From the NCBI GenBank assembly GCA_017590115.1, contig JAGGNK010007471.1, positions 35,571-99,570 of the forward strand: a stretch of 64,000 nucleotides of DNA, read 5' to 3'. Positions 53,201-63,679 of this stretch are shown here, piece after piece. The translations under genes were made by a program, and so were the position numbers. This DNA is from Montifringilla adamsi. Lineage: Eukaryota > Chordata > Aves > Passeriformes > Passeridae. The notes below the pieces were generated by a model, which was given only the letters and a program-made list of their open reading frames with translations, ran no database searches and was not told the DNA's origin. Each line of letters begins with the position of its first letter. The stretch's first letter is position 1.

Positions 53201-56200
53201 CAAGGAGCAGCAGGCGCTGCTGCAGGTGTGGGCAGGGCACGGGCAAAACGGACTCGCTCGGCCGCCCCACAGGGTGGGAGTGGAGAGGTGACAGGATGGG
53301 GGTGGCACCACCATGGGGACCATCGGGCTGGGACACCCAGCGAACAGTCCTCTGGGAGCAGCACCACGTGCACCCTGTGGGGTGAATCCCAGGGGGCACA
53401 TCCCACCCCAATCCACCCCCACGGCTCTTCCCCGCTGCCAGAGCCTGCGGGAGGCCATCGCCGAGCACCGGCCGCTGGTGGGGAAGCTGCAGCGCGTGTC
53501 AGCACAGCTGCTGGAGCTGAGCCCGGAGCAGGGAGCCCCGTTCCAGCGGCGCTGGCAGGAGGTGGAGGAGCAGTACGGCCACATCCGCGAGCGCGTGCGC
53601 CAGGCAGCGGCTCTGCTGGAGGATGCCCTGCCGCGATACAGCCAGGTATGGTGCTGGCACTGCCCTGGTGGGGAGCGTCCCCGGGGCCGTACCGTCGAGT
53701 CACCGGGCTGGTCCGCAGCTGTCGGAGCGCATGGATCTGCTGCTGGAGTGCCTGGAGCGGCTGCAGAGCCGGCTGCAGAGCCAGCCCCCTGTCCGCGGCG
53801 ATGCGGCCCACTTGAGGGAGCAGATCCGGGAGAACAGCCTGGCCCTGGGCGAGCTGGAGAAGCTCGGGGTGGCCCTGGAGGGCATCCGTGCACAGGGCGA
53901 GGAGCTGCTGGCCACCGTGCAGGCGGTCAGCTCCGACGCCGCGGACAGAGGTACCGGCACGGAGGGGTGGGCACGACACGGCTGGCGGGCCATCCGTGTC
54001 CCTGTCTCAGTGCCGTGTGTGGCTGCACCCTGATCCCTGACCCGCTGTGCCCCGCAGGGATCCAGGAGCGCACGGCGCAGCTGCTGTCACAGTGGGGCTG
54101 CCTGCGCGGCCGCTGCCAGGAGCAGGAGCGGTGGCTTCGGGAGCTGCTGGCACTGGCCGAGCGCTTCTGGCATGGCTTGTCTGAGCTGGCCGTGGCGCTC
54201 AGCGACACCCAGCAGCTGGTGCTGGGGCTGGAGGAGGCCGGTGGCGAGCCCGAGGCCATCCGCACCCGGCTGCGCACCATGCAGGTACGGCAGGGCAGGG
54301 GCTTGGTGGGCAGTACCATGGCACAGGCAGCCCCCAGTGTGGGCAGTGCCCTGGGCAGCCCCCGGTGTGGGCAGTGCCCTGGGCAGCTCCCAATGTGGGC
54401 AGTGCCATGGCACGGGCAGCCCCTGGTGTGGGCAGTGCCCTGGGCAGCCCTTGGTGTGGGCAGTGCCCTGGGCAGCTCCCGGTGTGGGCAGTGCCCTGGC
54501 ATGGGCAGCCCTTGGTGTGGGCAGTGCCCTGGGCAGCCCCCGGTGTGGGCAGTGCCCTGGGCAGCTCCCGTTATGGGCAGTGCCATGGCACGGGCAGCCC
54601 CCGGTGTGGGCAGTGCCCTGGGCAGCCCCCGGTGTGGGCAGTGCCCTGAGCCCTGTGCCCTGCACAGGCTCTGCGGGAGGAGATTGACGCGCTGCAGGGT
54701 GAGCTGGACACGCTGGGCAGCCTGGGCGTGGAGCTGATGGCATCCTGCGGGGACCCCGACAAGCCCGATGTCACCAAGAGCCTGGACGATGTAAGTGTCC
54801 TTGAGGCTGCGTTCAGGGAGGGACGCATCCTGGGGGTGTGGGGATGCTGCTTGTGGGGGTGGCGTGTCCCCGATCCCCTGCACCCCAGACCCCCACTGAC
54901 CCCCACACAACTCCTGTGCCCCGGCACTCCCGTGGTGTCTCCAGGCCTGGGTGTCCCTATGGTGCCACCCCTGTGCCCCTGCACTCCCGTGGTGTCTCCA
55001 GGCCTGGGTGTCCCTGTGGTGCCACCCCTGTTCCCTGGCCACCTCCCTGGCACTAGTGCCCCCCACACCCTGTCCTCCCGGGACACTGCTGACCCCCTGT
55101 GCCCTGTCCATCCTGTCCCCCATGTCCCGTCCCCCTGTGCCACCACTGACCCCCGTGCCCGGCCGCAGCTCTACTCCTCCTGGCACAGCCTGAGCCGCGT
55201 GTGGACGGAGCGGAACGGGCGCCTCGAGGAGCAGCTCCAGGCCGCCCTCAGCTACCAGGACACCATGCAGGTGGGTGCGGGGACCCTCAGGCAGATCCCC
55301 CACGGAGGAATCTCCCTCCTGTCCCCGCTCAGGGGTCTGAGGGACCGTGGAGCCACCATGGGGCCCCCCAACCCCGCGTGTTCCCTGTCCCCAGCGGCTG
55401 CTGGAGTGGCTGGACGCCGCCGAGCTGCGCATCGCCGAGGAGTTCCTGGTGGGCGGGGACCTGGACATGGTGCAGCAGCAGCTGGCGGAGCTCAAGGTAC
55501 CATGATGTGCCGCGCTGGGTCGTGCCAAACCGTGCTGTGCCACGCCGTGCTGTGCCACAACTGTGCTGTGCCACACCAAACCGTGCTGAGCTGTGCCAAA
55601 CCGTGCTGTGCCACGCCGGGCCGTGCTGTGCCGCACCAAACCATGCTGTGCCGCACCAAACCGTGCTGAGCTGTGCCAAACCACGCTGTGGCATGCCAGG
55701 CCGTGCTGTACTGTGCCAGACCATTCTGTGCCACACCAGGCCGTGCTGTGCCAGGCAGTGCTGTGCCGCACCAAACCGTGCTGTGCCACACTAAACCGTG
55801 CTGTGCCAGGCAGTGCTGTGCCAGGCAGTGCTGTGCCATGCCATACCCTGATCCCCAGCGGCTGGCAGGGGCAGGGAGGGCAGCGGGAGCTCCAGGCAGA
55901 GGTGGGATGGATTGGGATGGCGGGTTGGACAGTGCCAGTGCCCCAGTGCTCTGGGTAGCCAAGTCCTGCCTGGCATGGCCCAGCCCTGTCCCCACGAATC
56001 CCTGGGGGGATTGGGCACCCCCGCAGGAGCAGCTCAGGGCCCAGGTGCCTGTGCCGTGCCCTGGCGTCAGGCAGACCCTGTGCCACCTCGCAGGAGTTCA
56101 AGCGGGAGCTGTACCAGTGCAAGGTGGATGTGGAGAGCCTGCGGCACCAGGGGGGCGCGGGGCAGGGGGACCCCCCGGCCGCAGTCAGCGACTTCCGCCA

Positions 56201-59200
56201 GCGCTGGGACCACCTGGAGGAGGAGATCGTCAGCCGGCAGGTGGGGAGGGGGCACGGGGGGCACAGGGCAGGGCTGGCAGGACAGGTGGGGTGCCATGAA
56301 TGTGCTGGGTGGGCACGTCCTGTGGTGCTGGGTCAGCGTGGGGGGTTTCAAGTGGGCACTGGGTGGGCACTGGGTGGGTGTGCAGGGCCGTGTGGTCCCT
56401 GGTTGGACACTGGGTAGGCACCAGGTGGTTGCCCGGGGCTGTGTGGGCTCTGTGTGGGCACCGGGTGGGCAGTGGGTGGGTGCACAGAGCTGGGTGGGCA
56501 CTGGGTGGGTGCCGGGTGCTCTGTGGGTGCCCAGGGCTGGGTGGGCACTCGGTGGGCACTGGGTGGGTGCACAGGGCTGGGTGGGTGCTGGGTGGGCACT
56601 GGGTGGGCACTGGCTGGGTGTCCAGGGCCATGTGGGCACTCGGTGGGCACTGGGTGGCTGCCAGGTGCTCTGTGGGTGCCCAGGGCTGGGTGGGCACTCG
56701 GTGGGCACTGGGTGGGTGCACAGGGCTGGGTGGGCACCGGGTGGGTGCCGGGTGCTCTGTGGGTGCCCAGGGCCGTGTGCGCTGCCCTTTCCTCCCCCGA
56801 CACCGCGTCTCCCCCCCGGCAGCACCAGCTGGAGGCGGCGCTGCTGGGGCTGGGGCAGTTCCAGCACCAGCTGGCCGAGCTGCTGCCCTGGTTGGACACT
56901 GGGTAGGCACCAGGTGGTTGCCCGGGGCTGTGTGGGCTCTGTGTGGGCACCGGGTGGGCAGTGGGTGGGTGCACAGAGCTGGGTGGGCACTGGGTGGGTG
57001 CCGGGTGCTCTGTGGGTGCCCAGGACCATGTGGGCACTGAGTGGGCACTGGGAGGGCACTGGGTGGGTGCCCAGAGCTGTGTGGGCACTGAGTGGGCAGT
57101 GGGGTGGGTGCACAGGGCTGGGTGGATGCTGGGTGGGCACTGGGTGTGTGCACAGGGCCATGTGGACCCTGGGTGGGCACTGGGTGGGTGCACAGGGCTG
57201 GGTGCACACCGGATGGGTGCCGTGTGCTCTGTGGGTACCCAGGGCCGTGTGGGCACCAGGTGGGCACCGGGTGGGTGCCGGGTGCTCTGTGGGTGCCCAG
57301 GGCCGTGTGCGCTGCCCTTTCCTCCCCCGACACCGTGTCTCCCCCCCGGCAGCACCAGCTGGAGGCGGCGCTGCTGGGGCTGGGGCAGTTCCAGCACCAG
57401 CTGGCCGAGCTGCTGCAGTGGCTGAGCCGCACCGGGGAGCAGCTGCGCGGCCCCGCGCCCCTGCGCCCCGACCTGCAGAGCTGCGAGATCGAGCTGGCCA
57501 AGCACAAGGTGAGGCTGCACGGGGGCCCGGGGGACACGTGGTCACAGCCACAGTCACACTGCCAGGGTGGGTGTGTCCTGGGGGTCCTGGCCGTGGTGGC
57601 ACCCCCAGGCTGGGGGTCCTGGCCATGGTGGCACCCCAGGGTGGGTGTCCTGGCTGTGGTGGCACCCCCAGGCTGGGGGTCCTGGCCATGGTGGCACCCC
57701 AGGGTGGGTGTCCTGATCATGGTGTCACCCCAGGGTGGGTGTCCTGGCCGTGGTGCCACCCCCAGGGTGGGTGTCCTGGCCATGGTGGCACCCCCAGGTT
57801 GGGGGTCCTGGCCATGGTGGCACCCCAGGGTGGGTGTCTTGGTCATGGTGGCACCCCAGGGTGGGTGTCCTGGTCATGGTGGCGCCCCCAGGCTGGGGGT
57901 CCTGGCCATGGTGGCACCCCAGGGTGGGTGTCCTGGCCCTGGTAGCACCCCCAGGATGGGTGTCCTGGTTGTGCTGGTGCTCCAGGGTGGGTGTCCTGGC
58001 CATGGTGCCACCCTCGGGGTGGGTGTCCTGGCCGTAGTTCCACCCCCAGGGTGGGTGTCCTGGCCATGGTGGCACCCCAGGGTGGGTGTCCTGGCCCTGG
58101 TAGCACCCCCAGGATGGGTGTCCTGGTTGTGCTGGTGCTCCAGGGTGGGTGTCCTGGCCATGGTGCCACCCTCGGGGTGGGTGTCCTGGCCGTAGTTCCA
58201 CCCCCAGGGTGGGTGTCCTGGCCATGGTGGCACCCCAGGGTGGGTGTCCTGGCCACAGGGTGCTGCCTGGCCCCTCCTCGTGTGCTGCCTCAGCAGGGCC
58301 AGGCAGGCTGCAGCACAGGGACGCATTCCCTCCCGCAGTGACACCACGGGAGGAATGAGCTGTCCCAGTGCCACAGCCCCTTGCCCGGGCACGCTCCTGA
58401 CGTGCCTGACGCGGGCGAGGCTGCGCGGGCCGGGCTGTCCCCAGGCCGGGGGGGCCGTGCAAGGGATACCTGTCCCCTGTGCGCCTGTCCCGGCCACCCC
58501 GCTGCCACGAGTCGGCAAATCCTGTCCCTCGGCCCTGCCCCGCACCCTGATTTTCACCCTGTGCTCGCGCTGGTGAGATCACACCTTGAGTGCTGTGTCC
58601 AGTTCTGGGCCCTCAGTTTGGGAAGGATGTTGAGACGCTTGAATGTGTCCAGAGGAGGGCAACGAGGCTGGTGAGGGAACACGAGCCCTGTGAGGAATGT
58701 CTGAAGGAGCTGGGGTTGTTTAGCCTGGAGAAGAGGAGGCTTAGGGGTGACCTTATTGCTCTCTACAACTTCCTGAAGGGAGGTTGCAGACAGCTGGGGG
58801 TTGTCTCTTCCACAGGGCAGCACTGACAGAACCAGAGGACACAGTCTCAGCTACGTCAGGGAAGGCATAGGTTGGATATTAGGAAAAAATTTTCACTGAA
58901 AGAATAATAAAGTACTGGAATGCTCTTCCCAGGGAGGTGGTAGAACCACCATCTCTGGATGTGTTTAAAAAAAGACTCGACATGGCACTTGGTGCTACAG
59001 TCTAGTTGAGGTGTTAGGGCATGGGTTGGACTCGATGATCTTAGAGCTTCCAACCTCATTATTCTGTGATTCTGTGATTCTGAGATAAGAGCCCTGGCAC
59101 CCACTTGGAGGCACCCACGGGTGCCATCCCTGCCCAGGGTGGCACCCCCAGTCCCCAGGGCTGTGGTGGCAGCGGTGCTGCGGGCAGCAGAGCTGTCTCA

Positions 59201-62200
59201 GGGCGCGGGGCTTTAGGAATGCGGGGCGTGGGTGCCCCTGCCCCAGCCGTGACCCCGCCGCTCCGTCCCCAGGTGCTGCGCACCGACGTGATGTCCCACG
59301 CCCGCACGGTGCAGTCGGTGACCGAGGCTGGCCAGGGGCTGCTGCTCTCCAGCCTGGGCGAGAGCGTGGAGGGGCTGCAGCGCAGCCTGCAGCAGCTGGA
59401 GCAGCACTGGGAGCTGGTGCGCAGCGAGACCGAGAGCCGGCAGCTGGAGCTGGAGAACAACCTCAGCCAGGTACGGCCGCGGCGCTGCGGTGCTGCCGGG
59501 CGCTGCCGGCCGGCGCTGAGCCCTGCCTCGCCCCCAGGTGCAGGACATCACTCTGGAGATCACGGAGCTGCTGCAGTGGCTGGAGCAGGTGGAGCTGCAG
59601 CTCTTCTGCTCCAAGCCGGCCTGGGGCCACCCGGATGCCACCAAAGAGAAGCTCAACGCGCACCTGGTGAGAACCAGCGTTAGCCCGGGCCCTGCTAGAG
59701 ACCTGTTGGTCTCTTGGGGGGATGTGTGCTCCAGATCTGCCCTTCCCCGCACTGCTGGGCCAGGATCCTTCTCTGCTGCCTCTTCCCTGCAGCCAGGCAG
59801 AGCCTGGTGCCCCTCCCTCAGCTGCTCCAGCTCTGTAAGACAGAGCAGGAGCCATCCTTGTCCTTGTCCCTTGCCCAGAAACTGTTCCTGTCCCCATCCA
59901 CATCCCTGTCTTCATCTCCTCTCCCTGTTCACCGTGGCTGTCTCCCTTGTCCCCATCCTCTGTCTGTTCCCATCCCTGTCCCGTCTACTTTACCTGACCC
60001 CTCCACATCCCCATCCCTGTCCCCCTTCTCATCCCCATCCCTGTTCCCATTCCCATCCCTGTTCCCGTTTCTGATCCCATCCCCATTCCCATCCCTGTTC
60101 CTGTTCCCATCCCCATCCCAGCCCTATTCCCATCCCCATTCCCAGCGCCATTCCCATCCCCATCCCTGTACCTGTCACCCTGACTGCCCCATCCACATCC
60201 CCATCCCTGTCCCCCTTCCCATCCCCATCACTGTTCCCGTTCCCATCCCCATCCCTGTCCCTATCCCTCCATTCCCATCCCCCATTCCCATCCCCATTCC
60301 CATCCCCGTTCCTATCTCTGTTTCCAGCCCCATTCCCATCCCCGTTCCCATCCCTGTTCCCATTACCATCCCCATCCCTGTCCCCCTTCCCATCCCCATC
60401 ACTGTTCCCATTCCCATCCCCATCCCTGTCCCTATCCCCCCATTCCCATCCCCATTCCCATTCCCATCCCTGTTCCCATCTGTTTCCAGCCCCATTCCCA
60501 TCCCTGTTCCCATCCCTGTTCCCATTACCATCCCCATCCCTGTCCCCCTTCTCATCACCATCCTTGTCCCTATCCTTGTTCCCATCCCCATTCCCAGCTC
60601 CATTCCCATCCCTGTTCCCATCCCCATCCCTGTTACCATTCCCATCCCCGTTCTCATTCCCATCCCCATTCCCAGTCCTGTTCCCATCCCCATTCGCAGT
60701 CCTGTTCCCATCCCCGTTCCCATTCCCATCCCCATCCCCATTCCAATTCCCATCCCCATTCCCAGGTCCATTCCCATCCCTGTTCCCATCCCCGTTCCCA
60801 TTCCCATCCCCCCATCTGTTTCCAGCCCCATTCCCATCCCTGTTCCCATCCCTGTTCCCATTACCATCCCCATCCCTGTCCCCCTTCTCATCACCATCTG
60901 GTCCCTATCCTTGTTCCCATTCCCATCCCCGTTCCCGTTCCCATCCCTGTTCCCAGCCCCGTTCCCATCCCCATTCCCATCCCTGTTCCTAGCCCCCTTC
61001 CCATCCCCGTTCCCATTCCCATTCCCATCCCCGTTCCCATCCCCATTCCCATTCCCATCCCTGTTCCCAGCCCCATTCCCATCCCTGTACCCGTCACCCT
61101 GCCTGCCCCATCCGCACCCTCATCCCTGCCCCCATCCCACTCCGTGTCCCCTCCTGGCCCTGCCCGCTGTCCCGCTGCTGATGCCGGTGCCTGGCCGTCG
61201 CGCTGTCCCGGCAGGAGCTGTGCCGGGAGCTGGAGGCGCGGGCCGTCACCTACCGGGGGCTGCGGGAGCGGCTGCAGCGCCTGCTGGACTCGTGCCGCGC
61301 CGGCCGGCCCTGCAGCACCGAGCACAGCCTGCGGCTCCTCGAGCAGAAGTGGGAGAGCGTCCAGGCCGAGGCCCAGGAGAGGAAGGTGTGCGGGGTGGTG
61401 GGGGGCTGCGACCCCCGGGGGGCTCACCCTGACCGGACCGGGTCAGGAGCAGGGGAGCCCGTGCCCACCGGTGCCCGTCCCCCCCGCAGGAGCGCCTGGC
61501 CGAGGGGCTGACGGTCACCACCGAGTTCCACGGCTCCGCGCAAGAGCTGCTGCGCTGGGTGGCCCACGCCGAGGAGCTGCTGGGGTCCCCCGCGCCCCCC
61601 AGCTTCGTCCTGGACACCGTCACCGCGCAGATCCAGGAGCACAAGGCAAGAGCGGGCGCCGTGCCCTCAGGGCCGGTTCGTGGAGCTGGGGTCTGCCCGA
61701 GGGGTGCTGTGTGGCACCTGGAGGGTGCCCGGGGCCAGTGGCATGTGTGTCCCTGTGGCAGTGTGACACGAAATGAACGACACTCGCACGCTGAGGTGTC
61801 CAAGGCAAAAAAAAAGGTGCCTTTATTTCCGGAGCTCGATATTTATAGAATTCCAAAAGTGACCATGGACTGGAGGATGAAATTGCCACCTCTTCAACCA
61901 CACTAGTCAAACCAACAGTCCATCAATTCTCTCCTCCTCCAGAAAGGGACGCAAAACAATCATTATTTACGTGAAGAGTGCGTGAGACACTCCATTACAA
62001 AAATGCAAACATTTTTGTAAAGGCTTAGAAGAACTTTAGAAGAACAGGGCGACGTGTCCCCACCGCAGCGGACAGCTCTGCACCCTGTCCCAGCACGTGC
62101 CTGGTGCTCCACGTCCCATCCTGGCACAGGCTTGTGTCCGGGGGCTCCTCACCCACCCCAGGACCACCCTCACTCAGCTGCCCCCTCCCCGCAGGCCCTG

Positions 62201-63506
62201 GTGAAGGAGGCGAATGCCCACGGGGAGAAGCTGGGCGGCCTGGAGGCCGTGGCCGCGCGCCTGAAGGATTTCAGTCGGAAGCAGGACGGGGCCGTCATCC
62301 AGAACCTGGTGCTGGCGGCCCGGGAGCGGCTGGGCAAGGTCCTGCAGCGGGCAGCAGAGAGGGGGGCAGTGCTGGAGGAGGCCCGAAAACGCAGCAAGCA
62401 GGTACCGGGACACAGCCCGGGCTGGGGAGGGGGCTCTGCCCCTTGGTGGGCTGTGGACAGGGGCTGGAGGGACAGGACAAGGGGGAATGGCTTCCCACTG
62501 CTAGAGGGCAGGGACGGATGGGATCTTGGGAGGGAATTCTTCCCTGTGAGGGGAGTTTCCCCAAGAAGCTGTGTCTGCCCCATCCTCGGACGTGTCCAAG
62601 CCAGGTTGGATGGGGTTTGGAGCACCCTGGGCTAGTGGAAGGTGTCCGTGCCCATGGCAGGGGGGTGGAACTGGGTGGGCTTTAGGGTCCTTCCAACCCA
62701 AACCATCCCGGGGCTGTTGCTTCCATGTCATGGGTCCTGCTGGCAGCTGTGCCAGGAAGGGACCACGCGGCTCCAGCGTTGTCACTGTGCTGTACTGGCC
62801 CGTGGTTTGCCCCGTGGTGGTGGCCAGGCCGTGCCGCTCCCTTGTGTGGCTCCATGGCTCCTGTTTGGGTGGCCCCAGACCTGCTTTGCCCCTGCGTGCC
62901 CCCCTCAGCTCCCTGCAGCCCCCTCAGCCCCCACGGGCCTCCCTTCCGCTGCAGTTCAGCGAGTCCCGGCGGCTGCTTCTGGACTGGATGGACGAGGTGG
63001 AGCAGAGCCTGGAGGTGCCGCAGGACGCTGCCACCAGCCAGGAGGAGATCAAGTGCCAGCTGGCTGAGCACAAGGTGGGGCTGCCCCTTGTGCTCCTTGG
63101 CACGGGGGGTGCAGAACTGGGCTTCTGGGGGCTGCAGCGGGGGGATCCCCAGCTCCCAGGGGGAACACCCAGCGCCAAAAGGGTTGGGCAACAACCCAGG
63201 GCCATCCTGCAGCATTGGGACACCTGGGGGGGAGTGTTGGGCCAAGGGATCCCAACTGCCCCAGAGCCCTTGGGGAAGAAGGCAGTCTCCCCCCACATCT
63301 GGGGGGGCCCAACACCCACCTGTGGGGCCCCTGCAGGCATTCCAGAAGGTGCTGCGGGCAAAGCGTCCGGTGTACGAGGCGACGCTGCGGAGCGGGCGGG
63401 CGCTGCGGGAGGGGGCGCGGCTGCCCCAGGACCTGCAGCCGCTGGAGGAGCTGCTGGGGGAGCTGAAGGAGCGCTGGGATGCGCTCTGCAGCCACGCCGC
63501 GGAGAG
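49742..63506 (+). CDS. MACF1/dystonin-like spectraplakin rod protein, 5' part (24 coding exons, continues beyond window)
   Basis: Exons: 49742-50275, 50663-50827, 50956-51110, 51494-51653, 51728-51812, 52244-52485, 52583-52702, 52806-52913, 53007-53225, 53442-53645, 53719-53950, 54058-54284, 54668-54790, 55169-55270, 55395-55496, 56094-56240, 57353-57508, 59273-59470, 59538-59666, 61215-61385, 61490-61645, 62195-62401, 62955-63074, 63337-63506. Phases join throughout: 4,232 nt, 1,410 codons, incomplete. The protein is a run of spectrin repeats that follows the distal MACF1 rod in order, for example [39 protein letters not shown] and [13 protein letters not shown]. Later landmarks are [34 protein letters not shown] and [18 protein letters not shown]1 would continue with more repeats, EF-hands and a GAS2 domain that bind microtubules; those would lie to the right. 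No actin-binding or plakin domain precedes it apart from plectin's. I read it as a spectraplakin paralogue distinct from MACF1 and DST, as bird annotations with 'MACF1-like' loci suggest. Introns after 51812 and 61645 have GC donors. Confidence 0.85.
50663..50827 (+). CDS. First spectrin-repeat exon of the rod
   Basis: [20 protein letters not shown], then [20 protein letters not shown], ending QLEEQK. It matches MACF1 around [21 protein letters not shown] donor-like TTG/GTGAGC at 50760-50766 lies inside the exon, but conserved protein continues across it, so it is not the normal exon end. The phase-0 acceptor allows joining from either the MGNSVS exon or the candidate exon at 45793. Confidence 0.85.
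51813..51814 (+). other. GC 5' splice site (GC-AG intron) in the rod gene
   Basis: The exon 51728-51812 must end at ACAG, so that G plus GG at 52244 makes the Gly of [11 protein letters not shown]. The next bases are GCGAGT. No GT alternative keeps the frame. Confidence 0.85.
54295..54655. repeat. Minisatellite, about 26-28-bp unit
   Basis: About 14 copies of GTGGGCAGTGCCCTGGGCAGCCCCCG-type units. It starts within 20-30 bp of the donor at 54284 and ends 10 bp before the acceptor at 54667, so the whole intron is array. Confidence 0.94.
55500..55848. repeat. Minisatellite, about 20-bp unit
   Basis: About 17 copies of CCGTGCTGTGCCACACCAAA-like units, starting within about 10-30 bp of the donor at 55496. 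Confidence 0.94.
56340..57310. repeat. GGTGGGCACTGGGTGGGTGC minisatellite, duplicated with an exon fragment
   Basis: Ten-base GTGGGCACTG-type units with ACAGGGCTGG variants fill 56340-56770 and again 56895-57310. The block beginning GGTTGGACACTGGGTAGGCA at 56401 recurs at 56890, a 489-bp offset. The two halves are separated by a broken exon copy (56823-56889), showing one segmental duplication covering array, acceptor and part of the exon. Confidence 0.92.
56823..56889 (+). pseudogene. Broken duplicate copy of a spectrin-repeat exon
   Basis: The first 64-67 nt match the functional exon at 57353 ([20 protein letters not shown], then L), with the same CCCCCCGGCAG acceptor. The copy then runs into intron-array sequence (CCCTGGTTGGACACTGGGTAG), giving an in-frame stop and no sensible donor. 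If the upstream acceptor were used, the protein would be truncated. Confidence 0.87.
57565..58255. repeat. Minisatellite, 31-32-bp unit
   Basis: About 22 copies of 'gtgggtgtcctggccatggtggcacccccagg', starting about 55 bp after the donor at 57508. A higher-order block of about 187 bp repeats (57920-58075 versus 58110-58255). Confidence 0.95.
58562..59085 (+). mobile_element. CR1 non-LTR retrotransposon, 3' end, sense orientation
   Basis: About 520 bp of a 5'-truncated CR1, including 'cttgagtgctgtgtccagtt', 'ggagaagaggaggcttaggg', 'gttggatattaggaaaaaat' and 'gatgatcttagagcttccaa'. It ends in two to three ATTCTGTG units, the hallmark CR1 3' terminus (no poly-A). It sits in the intron between 57508 and 59273 of the rod gene and is better preserved than the other CR1 pieces here. 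Confidence 0.93.
59880..61095. repeat. C/T/A-rich (CCCATCCCCATTC)n array, about 1.2 kb
   Basis: Hexamer-based CCCATC, CCCATTC and CCTGTTC units, almost free of G on the + strand, fill the intron between 59666 and 61215. Larger blocks recur (60230-60480 versus 60360-60640). A 570-codon Pro-Ile-Pro frame and a Met-Gly-antisense frame here are artefacts. Confidence 0.97.
61646..61647 (+). other. GC 5' splice site (GC-AG intron) in the rod gene
   Basis: The exon 61490-61645 ends CACAAG and is followed by GCAAGA. The next exon (62195) continues [12 protein letters not shown], as in MACF1. No GT lies nearby in frame. Confidence 0.87.
61762..62045 (-). mobile_element. Probable solo LTR of an endogenous retrovirus, antisense
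   Basis: An abrupt AT-rich island of about 285 bp in GC-rich sequence. Read on the minus strand, it has a TATA box (TATAAAT, 61847-61841) followed closely by AATAAA (61827-61822) and a T run, the core layout of an LTR. The edges are TG...CA-compatible (TGT at 61762, ACA at 62043-62045). Clear target-site duplications were not seen and no viral coding sequence is present. Confidence 0.55.
62505..62710 (+). mobile_element. CR1 3' fragment, sense
   Basis: 'ggaattcttccctgtgaggg', '..caggttggatggggtttggagc..', '..ctagtggaaggtgtccgtgcccatggc..' and '..ccttccaacccaaaccatcc' follow the CR1 3' UTR in order. The terminal ATTCT repeats are lost. Confidence 0.88.
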
Positions 63507-63679
63507 GTGGGAACGGCGCGGGAGGGACTGCGCTGGGGTGGGGGTGAGGTGGGAGGGAGATGGGGATGGGGAGGGGATGGGGAGGGGATGGGATGCAGGT
63601 GGGATGGGATGGGAATGGGGATGGAAATGGTATGGGGTGGCACAGTCTGTTCTCTGCTCGCTCTGTGGGTCTCAGGCAG

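Noticed and set aside
59714..61432. 572-codon frame with a Pro-Ile-Pro repeat
   Set aside because: Translates the CCCATC array across an intron; the flanking exon 61215-61385 is read in a different, conserved frame.
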